Under the pieces are notes generated by a model. That model was given only the letters and a program-made list of their open reading frames with translations, was not told the DNA's origin and ran no database searches. A stretch of DNA of 10,286 nt from DASQVO01 sp035640715. Its GTDB lineage: Bacteria; Actinomycetota; Actinomycetes; Streptosporangiales; Streptosporangiaceae. Shown here in pieces: positions 6,689 through 10,286 of the stretch; within the stretch, counting starts at the first letter, position 1; every line of letters begins with the position of its first letter. Location: contig DASQVO010000363.1 of assembly GCA_035640715.1 (NCBI GenBank), positions 1-10,286 of the forward strand. The letters are read 5' to 3'. The position numbers and the translations under genes are program-made.

Positions 6689-7858
6689 ATGAAGGCTGCA
6701 GAAGCCCTCGTGTTCACCGCGGACCCCGGTGAGGCCGGGCGCCGGGCCGCTGGAGTGGCCCGCGCGTCACTTGGGGACTGCCAGCCTTCGTTCGGGGCGC
6801 TGTTCGCCTCCGCCCATTTCCATGACTCGGCGGAGGCCCTGCTTGCGGCGGTCACGGAGCAGACCGGCCCGCTCCCTCTCATCGGCTGCGTGGCGGAGGC
6901 GGTGGTCGGCGGGGCCCGCGAGGTGGAGTCCGAGCCTGCGGTTTCGCTGTGGCTCGCTGCCGAGCTGGGCCCGGTCGAGACGTTCGCCATGGAGTTCGTG
7001 CGGACGGCCAGTGGAGGCGCCTACGGCGGCTACCGGTTCGGTTCGGGCCGGGCGGGCGTACACCTGATGATCTGCGACCCGTTCACGTTCCCGCCCGACC
7101 ACTTGCTGGCCCACCTGAACTCCCACGTCGCCGGAACACTGGTGATGGGAGGGATGGCAAGCGGTGAGCTGGGGCTGCGGCAGAGCCGGTTGTTTTTTGA
7201 CGGCCGGGTCCTGTCCCATGGCGCCGTCGGCGCTCACCTGCCGCACGCTGAGATCCATCCCCTGGTGTCGCAGGGCTGCCGGCCGGTCGGGGAGCCCTAC
7301 ACCGTCACCGCTGCCGAGGGCAATGTGGTCTACGAGCTTGGCGGGCGCCCGCCCATAGTGCGCCTGCGGGAACTGGCCGCGGCGCTGACCGGCCGGGACC
7401 GGGAACTGCTCGGCCAGGGCGTGCAGGTGGGGATGGCCATCAACGAGTACCGGGCCGAGCTGCGGCAGGGTGATTTCCTGATCCGCGGCATCATCGGCGC
7501 CAACCCGGAGACCGGGGCCCTCGCGGTGGGGGATGAGGTCGAGGTGGGCCAGACGCTGCAGTTCCACGTCCGGGACGCCGATTCGGCGGATGAGGATCTC
7601 CAGCGCGCCCTGGAACAGGAAGCCGCCGCTCTCGGCCGCCCGCCGGCCGGGGCGCTGCTGTTCACCTGCAACGGCCGCGGATCGCAGCTGTTCTCCGAGC
7701 CCGATCACGACGCTCGGCTGCTCGCGAAGATGCTCGGCGATATCCCGGTGGCGGGGTTCTTCTGCGCGGGAGAGTTCGGGCCGGTGGGCGGGCAGAACTA
7801 CCTGCACGGCTTCACGGCGTCGATCGCGCTGTTCCCGCAGGCGGTACCCCAGGCATAA
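6689..7858 (+). CDS. FIST-domain (FIST_N plus FIST_C) sensory protein
   Basis: 389-residue soluble protein. FIST domains are thought to sense small ligands such as amino acids and are often tied to histidine kinases, chemoreceptors or diguanylate cyclases. Seen: FIST_N from about 25 to 210 (LPLIGCVAEAVVGG, LMICDPFTFPPDHLLAHLN, LVMGGMASG, LFFDGRVLSHGAVGAHL) and FIST_C from about 215 to 380 (QGCRPVGEPYTVTAAEGNVVY split, ELGGRPPIVRLRE, FLIRGIIGANPETGALAVGD, GALLFTCNGRGSQLF, PVAGFFCAGEFGPVGGQNYLHGFTASIALF). No transmembrane, kinase or output domain is fused or adjacent, so it is a stand-alone version. Other stand-alone FIST proteins are annotated only as signal transduction proteins. Start codon chosen from the -10 spacing. 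A short relative of its 3' end recurs at 9129-9174. Confidence 0.92.
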   Translation: MKAAEALVFTADPGEAGRRAAGVARASLGDCQPSFGALFASAHFHDSAEALLAAVTEQTGPLPLIGCVAEAVVGGAREVESEPAVSLWLAAELGPVETFAMEFVRTASGGAYGGYRFGSGRAGVHLMICDPFTFPPDHLLAHLNSHVAGTLVMGGMASGELGLRQSRLFFDGRVLSHGAVGAHLPHAEIHPLVSQGCRPVGEPYTVTAAEGNVVYELGGRPPIVRLRELAAALTGRDRELLGQGVQVGMAINEYRAELRQGDFLIRGIIGANPETGALAVGDEVEVGQTLQFHVRDADSADEDLQRALEQEAAALGRPPAGALLFTCNGRGSQLFSEPDHDARLLAKMLGDIPVAGFFCAGEFGPVGGQNYLHGFTASIALFPQAVPQA

Positions 7859-8253
7859 CGGCGGTGACCCAACGCGACCTGGCACCCTGGGCGGTCCCGG
7901 GTTGGGCGGCGGACTGTTATCCCCGGGGATCGGGCTGTTGAGCGCAGGCGTCGGCAAAATCCCAGATCAAACCGAGCGACACGATGTGGCTGGCCGTGCA
8001 CCGGCTGGCGGCCAGAGGCTCGAGCGCGCCTTGCAATTCGAGAAAGTCCCAGGCCTCCGCGGTCATCTCGGCGGCGAATCCCAAAATATGGACGGATTGT
8101 GACGAATCCCTCGGCTGCCAGAACTCAGAGCGCCTCGCGGACCGGCTACGATTCCACCGACCCGCGCAAACCAGCAGGTCGCCGACCTCATCCAAGCGAA
8201 GTTGCAAGCCCTCGGTTTCCAGGTGACGGACCGCCGGCTGAGAGGAGATCGTT
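7859..8253. other. 395-base spacer between FIST gene and lactonase
   Basis: Just after the FIST stop, CCCAAC (7868-7873) can pair with GTTGGG (7901-7906) around 27 bases, a weak terminator candidate. A small minus-strand frame with coding-like bias is listed separately. Between about 8103 and 8336 a plus-strand frame without any start codon has high third-position GC (…ANQQVADLIQAKLQALGFQ…); it runs into the lactonase gene and may be a remnant or a shadow. Confidence 0.4.
7917..8066 (-). CDS. Possible small protein or gene remnant, function unknown
   Basis: A 49-codon frame starting with ATG at 8066 (MTAEAWDFLELQGALEPLAA…) whose codons mostly end in G or C and whose residues look globular and helical (…ASHIVSLGLIWDFADACAQQ…). 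It is convergent with the FIST gene. No clear ribosome site lies before the ATG. The frame stays open upstream to 8324 inside the lactonase, so the true extent is unclear, and it could be the tail of a decayed gene. I do not recognise a family. Confidence 0.25.
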   Translation of the reverse strand: MTAEAWDFLELQGALEPLAASRCTASHIVSLGLIWDFADACAQQPDPRG

Positions 8254-9090
8254 ATGATCACTGGAGTGCGGCGGGTACTCCCGCTCACCTTCGGGTGGGA
8301 GGACCTGCCCGAGACAGTCTCCATTCACGGGGGTGACCCCACCCGTCGCCTGCGGGAGCCCGTGCCCGGCGTGCTCCTCGAACTCGACGGCGGCTGGATG
8401 CTGCTCGATACCGGGTTCAACACGCCACTGGTGCGCGACCCGCTGCTGTACCGCCGCTTCCACGGCCGCAACCACAACATCCGCGCCGAGCTGCTACCTG
8501 ACGACGGGGATTCGCTGGAGGTCGCGTTTAAGCTGGTCGGTGTCGATCCCAGCGACGTTGCCGTGGTCGCGCTCAGCCATCTCCACAACGACCACGCCGG
8601 AGGACTGCGTTGGTTCGCCGGCCAGGCACCGGTTCACCTGCAGCGGCGCGAGCTGGACTACGGGCTCACCGGGGGACGTCCCGGAGACGGGCCGGAGCAG
8701 CACGGCATGTTCCGCATCGACTTCGATGACCCCGCCATCGATTGGCAGCTGGCCGATGGCGAGGCCGAGCTCGCGCCCGGTGTTCTCGCCGTCCCCACCT
8801 ACGGTCACACCCCCGGCCATCAGAGCTTCGTCGTCACATTGGAAGAGCGCGCGGCCGAAGAGTACGGCGTGCCCGGGTTCGTGTTCGCGTTCGACGCCGC
8901 GGACCTGCAGCGCAACATCAACGAGGAACTGGCGGTGGGCGGGTTCATCGACTGTCCGCCTGAGCAGACGGTCGAGGCCATCCGCCGGCTCAAGGCGATC
9001 GCTCGTGAGCGGGGTTATCGTCTCGTGCCCGGGCACGACCCCGAGGTATGGCCTGCCTTCACCCGGGAACTGGGAGTTGCTGGCCCGTGA
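8254..9090 (+). CDS. Metallo-beta-lactamase-fold hydrolase, N-acyl-homoserine-lactonase type
   Basis: 278-residue protein with the dinuclear zinc hydrolase fold. Seen: SHLHNDHAGG (108-117) gives the HxHxDH metal motif with His109, His111, Asp113 and His114; GHTPGH (184-189) gives the next metal His; Asp214 in FAFDAAD is the bridging position; and VPGHDPEVW (258-266) gives the last His261. Length, the LLDTGFN segment (50-56) and the HDPEVW ending match the lactonase-type MBL group that opens N-acyl homoserine lactones. AGAGGAGA lies 6 bases before the ATG at 8254. No signal peptide is visible, so it would act in the cytoplasm. The tyrosine that aids catalysis in AiiA is not evident after Asp214, so substrate is less certain than fold; other lactones are possible. 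It stands alone, with gene debris downstream. Confidence 0.85.
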   Translation: MITGVRRVLPLTFGWEDLPETVSIHGGDPTRRLREPVPGVLLELDGGWMLLDTGFNTPLVRDPLLYRRFHGRNHNIRAELLPDDGDSLEVAFKLVGVDPSDVAVVALSHLHNDHAGGLRWFAGQAPVHLQRRELDYGLTGGRPGDGPEQHGMFRIDFDDPAIDWQLADGEAELAPGVLAVPTYGHTPGHQSFVVTLEERAAEEYGVPGFVFAFDAADLQRNINEELAVGGFIDCPPEQTVEAIRRLKAIARERGYRLVPGHDPEVWPAFTRELGVAGP

Positions 9091-9128
9091 CCAAGATCTC
9101 GGCCGTCGCGCGAGTGCTGGCAATGGGC

Positions 9129-9174
9129 GGCGTCGATCGCACTGTTCCCAGGGCCGGCACCCGGGCATGACCGG
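9129..9174 (+). pseudogene. Short remnant resembling the 3' end of a FIST gene
   Basis: Positions 9129-9149 match 7816-7836 of the FIST gene at 20 of 21 bases and in the same reading sense would encode ASIALFP; with one gap the likeness continues through GGCAT near the FIST stop (7852-7856 and about 9164-9168). No upstream FIST sequence accompanies it. It may be the end of a lost FIST paralogue, or of a diverged duplication. Confidence 0.5.
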
Positions 9175-9199
9175 CCGGCGGTCTCCCGGCCAGTGTGTT

Positions 9200-9566
9200 C
9201 CCCCCACCTGCCAGTGCCAGGCGCCGTTGTGCTCGATCTGCCAGACCCAGGTGTGGCCGGTGCGGCGGCTGATGACCGCGCCCATCGGCAGGTAGCTGGC
9301 CGAGGACCAGGTGCCGACGCTGGCCCGGCCGAAGATGCCGCGTCCTTCGCGGATTCGCAGTACCGGCGACCGGACCAGGCCCGGCCCTCCCCGGCCAGAA
9401 TGACGTCGGCCAGGGGAAGCCCGCCCGCGGCCGGATCGCCGGGAGGACCCGGGACGGCGGCCAGGCGCGTGATGCGGGCGATCCCGGCGGTGTCCACGTG
9501 GACCACCAGCTCGAGCGCATCGTCCGACAAGCTGATGGCTGCCCGTGGTGTCACGTCGGCGGCCAC
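9200..9566 (-). pseudogene. Alpha-galactosidase (GH36 type) N-terminal remnant, internally deleted and truncated
   Basis: From a GTG at 9566 with GAGGAGG seven bases upstream, one frame reads AADVTPRAAISLSDDALELV and on through LPLADVILAGEGRAWSG to about 9350, the start of the N-terminal beta-sandwich domain of GH36 alpha-galactosidases. From about 9350 to 9200 the likeness moves to another frame: GRASVGTWSSASYLPMGAV then HTWVWQIEHNGAWHWQVG. In intact enzymes these two parts are far apart (from memory, over 100 residues), so sequence has been lost with a frameshift, and everything after WQVG, including the catalytic barrel with both Asp residues, is absent from a protein normally near 700 residues. 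It is therefore dead. The well-kept start and ribosome site suggest recent loss. Family naming rests on recalled motifs. Confidence 0.7.
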
Positions 9567-9620
9567 AGAAGGTCCTCCTCGCGGATGGTGCATCCAGCTC
9601 GTTACGCGTATTTCGGTTTA

Positions 9621-9650
9621 TTGACACTACTTGGGGCCGGCCGGGCAGAT
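9621..9650 (+). promoter_or_regulatory. Candidate promoter of the histidine-rich gene
   Basis: A perfect -35 hexamer TTGACA (9621-9626) sits in a locally A/T-rich spot; at 18 bp the -10 position is GCAGAT (9645-9650), a weak match. This would give a leader of about 70 nt. The -35 is striking in such GC-rich DNA; the -10 is doubtful. Confidence 0.35.
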
Positions 9651-9724
9651 CGGAGATTGCCCGCGCCGGGGAGGGTAGGAGTTCACCGGCCACGTACCGC
9701 GCGCCGCGCCGGAAGGAGAGAGCC

Positions 9725-9973
9725 ATGACCGAGAACGCCCCCGCGGCCGGGTGGGAAGAACACGATCACGAAGGGCTGGTGCACAGTCACCGGCACTTCC
9801 ACGTGACGCACAACCACAACGAGATGACCGGGGGTTTCGAGCACCTCAGCGCCGCGCATGAGCATGAGCACAACCATGCGCCTATGCGGCACGCCCATGC
9901 GCCGCACCAGGACTTCGAACACGAGCACGCCGGCGAGGCGCATATCCACGACCACGACCAGCCGACCGGCTAA
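9725..9973 (+). CDS. Histidine-rich small protein, probable metal binder
   Basis: 82 residues, 21 of them histidine (positions 13-77), no cysteine, many Asp/Glu. Histidines occur in alternating runs such as HSHRHFH (20-26), HEHEHNH (45-51), HAHAPH (56-61), EHEH (65-68) and HIHDHD (73-78), typical of proteins that hold Ni, Zn, Co or Cu. No signal peptide or membrane segment, so it is probably cytoplasmic, a store, buffer or chaperone for metal. GGAAGGAGAG immediately precedes the ATG at 9725, which settles the start against an in-frame ATG at 9545. I recall similar His-rich proteins being common and uncharacterised in actinobacteria. No metal enzyme, transporter or regulator stands next to it, so the metal is unknown. 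A hairpin at 10007-10021 could end its transcript. Confidence 0.88.
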   Translation: MTENAPAAGWEEHDHEGLVHSHRHFHVTHNHNEMTGGFEHLSAAHEHEHNHAPMRHAHAPHQDFEHEHAGEAHIHDHDQPTG

Positions 9974-10006
9974 GGCAAGCGCTGCCGTGGCCTGCTGATG
10001 TTGCTC

Positions 10007-10021
10007 GGCCAGTGCCTGGCC
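10007..10021 (+). terminator. Short GC-rich hairpin after the histidine-rich gene
   Basis: GGCCAG (10007-10012) and CTGGCC (10016-10021) form a perfect 6-bp stem with a 3-nt loop 34 bases after the stop codon. No T-run follows, and the dyad could serve either strand. Confidence 0.3.
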
Positions 10022-10149
10022 AGGCGGGCTCAGATATCGCAACTGTCTGAATGCCCAGGAATTCGGCGGTGACCAGATGATCGACACGATCTGGAGCGCC
10101 GCTGCCGCGAGGTGCTGGTCGCCGTCGATGCGGGCGTGTCCGGTGGGTG

Positions 10150-10286
10150 GCCGTCGCGGTGCCGGGACAGCCGCCCGATGTGGTCGCCGAGCACGTGGGC
10201 GGCGACGTCCTTGACGTCCCAGCCCGGGCAGATCGTGGGCTGCGCCCACTGGGCGGGGCCGAACCCGCGCAGGAGATCGATGAACG
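10150..10286 (-). pseudogene. N-terminal fragment of mycothiol-dependent maleylpyruvate isomerase-like (DinB-fold) protein
   Basis: Entering from the right edge, the minus strand reads FIDLLRGFGPAQWAQPTICP then GWDVKDVAAHVLGDHIGRLS and RHRDG, the first helices of the TIGR03083/MDMPI_N family (pattern LL..L.P.QW..PT.CPGW.V.DV.AH). Family members use or resemble users of mycothiol, the actinobacterial thiol. After RHRDG (10150) the frame stays open to a TGA at 10030-10032 but turns Ser/Arg-rich (TSTSRQRRSRS) and no longer resembles the family, whose members are usually over 200 residues, so the gene is apparently broken by a frameshift or deletion junction. The real start lies outside the window. 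The neighbouring frame between about 9975 and 10145 has some coding-like bias (…LRYLSPPGQALAEQHQQ…) and might belong to another remnant. Confidence 0.6.

Larger units (their letters stand above)
709..9655 (+). repeat. 21-bp perfect direct repeat, copies at 709-729 and 9635-9655
   Basis: The 21 bases at 709-729, inside the nucleoside hydrolase gene (encoding part of RPAGQIGA), occur again without change at 9635-9655 in the control region of the histidine-rich gene. The feature span covers both copies; only those two stretches are the repeat. Its GC-rich makeup raises the odds of coincidence. Confidence 0.5.
9091..9724. other. 634-base stretch of gene debris between lactonase and histidine-rich gene
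   Basis: It contains only the FIST 3'-end remnant, the alpha-galactosidase remnant and, near the right end, the control region of the histidine-rich gene with a 21-bp copy of sequence from the nucleoside hydrolase (9635-9655). No intact gene is supported on either strand. Confidence 0.6.

Noticed and set aside
6767..7957. 396-codon minus-strand open frame
   Set aside because: Antisense shadow of the FIST gene without recognisable domains or start signals.
8103..8336. Plus-strand frame with coding-like bias before and into the lactonase gene
   Set aside because: No start codon, no recognisable family, and it overlaps a well-supported gene with its own ribosome site.
8494..9726. 410-codon minus-strand open frame taken as one gene
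   Set aside because: Only its stretch at about 9200-9350 resembles a protein (alpha-galactosidase); the rest is out-of-frame remnant and antisense of the lactonase.

Overview
The window is high-GC DNA with strong G/C preference at third codon positions. It has TANNNT-type -10 boxes and one apparently leaderless gene. At the right edge lies a remnant of a mycothiol-dependent-isomerase-like protein. Together these point to a filamentous or soil actinobacterium; genus cannot be told from the sequence. It reads as an accessory region: complete small transcription units separated by scars of deleted genes.

Left part (1-2200): a nucleoside-hydrolase-family enzyme, then about 600 bases with no convincing gene but with a compact pair of crossing inverted repeats at 1213-1295, then a RidA-family imine deaminase on the minus strand. 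Diverging from RidA is an N-acyl-D-amino-acid deacylase (2220-3806). Its start codon overlaps the stop of a 35-codon reading frame that looks like the first 20 residues of a short-chain dehydrogenase joined to an unrelated tail. RidA plus D-acylase suggests a module releasing D-amino acids from N-acyl derivatives and clearing reactive imines made later.

Middle (3807-6509): a 360-base spacer carrying a 21-bp near-perfect tandem repeat and related motifs, then asnB (glutamine-hydrolysing asparagine synthetase) and a MarR-type regulator overlapping by ATGA. A candidate promoter overlaps a 15-bp imperfect palindrome in front of asnB, and a hairpin over the marR stop codon closes the unit. A simple model is a two-gene operon autoregulated by MarR.

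Right part (6689-10286): a FIST-domain sensory protein, apparently leaderless; a 395-base spacer; a metallo-beta-lactamase-fold hydrolase of the N-acyl-homoserine-lactonase type; then a graveyard holding a short copy of the FIST 3' end and an internally deleted, truncated alpha-galactosidase (GH36) on the minus strand. After this come a very histidine-rich 82-residue protein, probably metal binding, and a broken N-terminal fragment of a mycothiol-dependent maleylpyruvate isomerase-like protein. No tRNA, rRNA, CRISPR array, intact transposase or phage gene was seen. The clearest new-looking items are the SDR stub coupled to the deacylase, the crossing repeats at 1213-1295, the asnB-marR control region and the histidine-rich protein.
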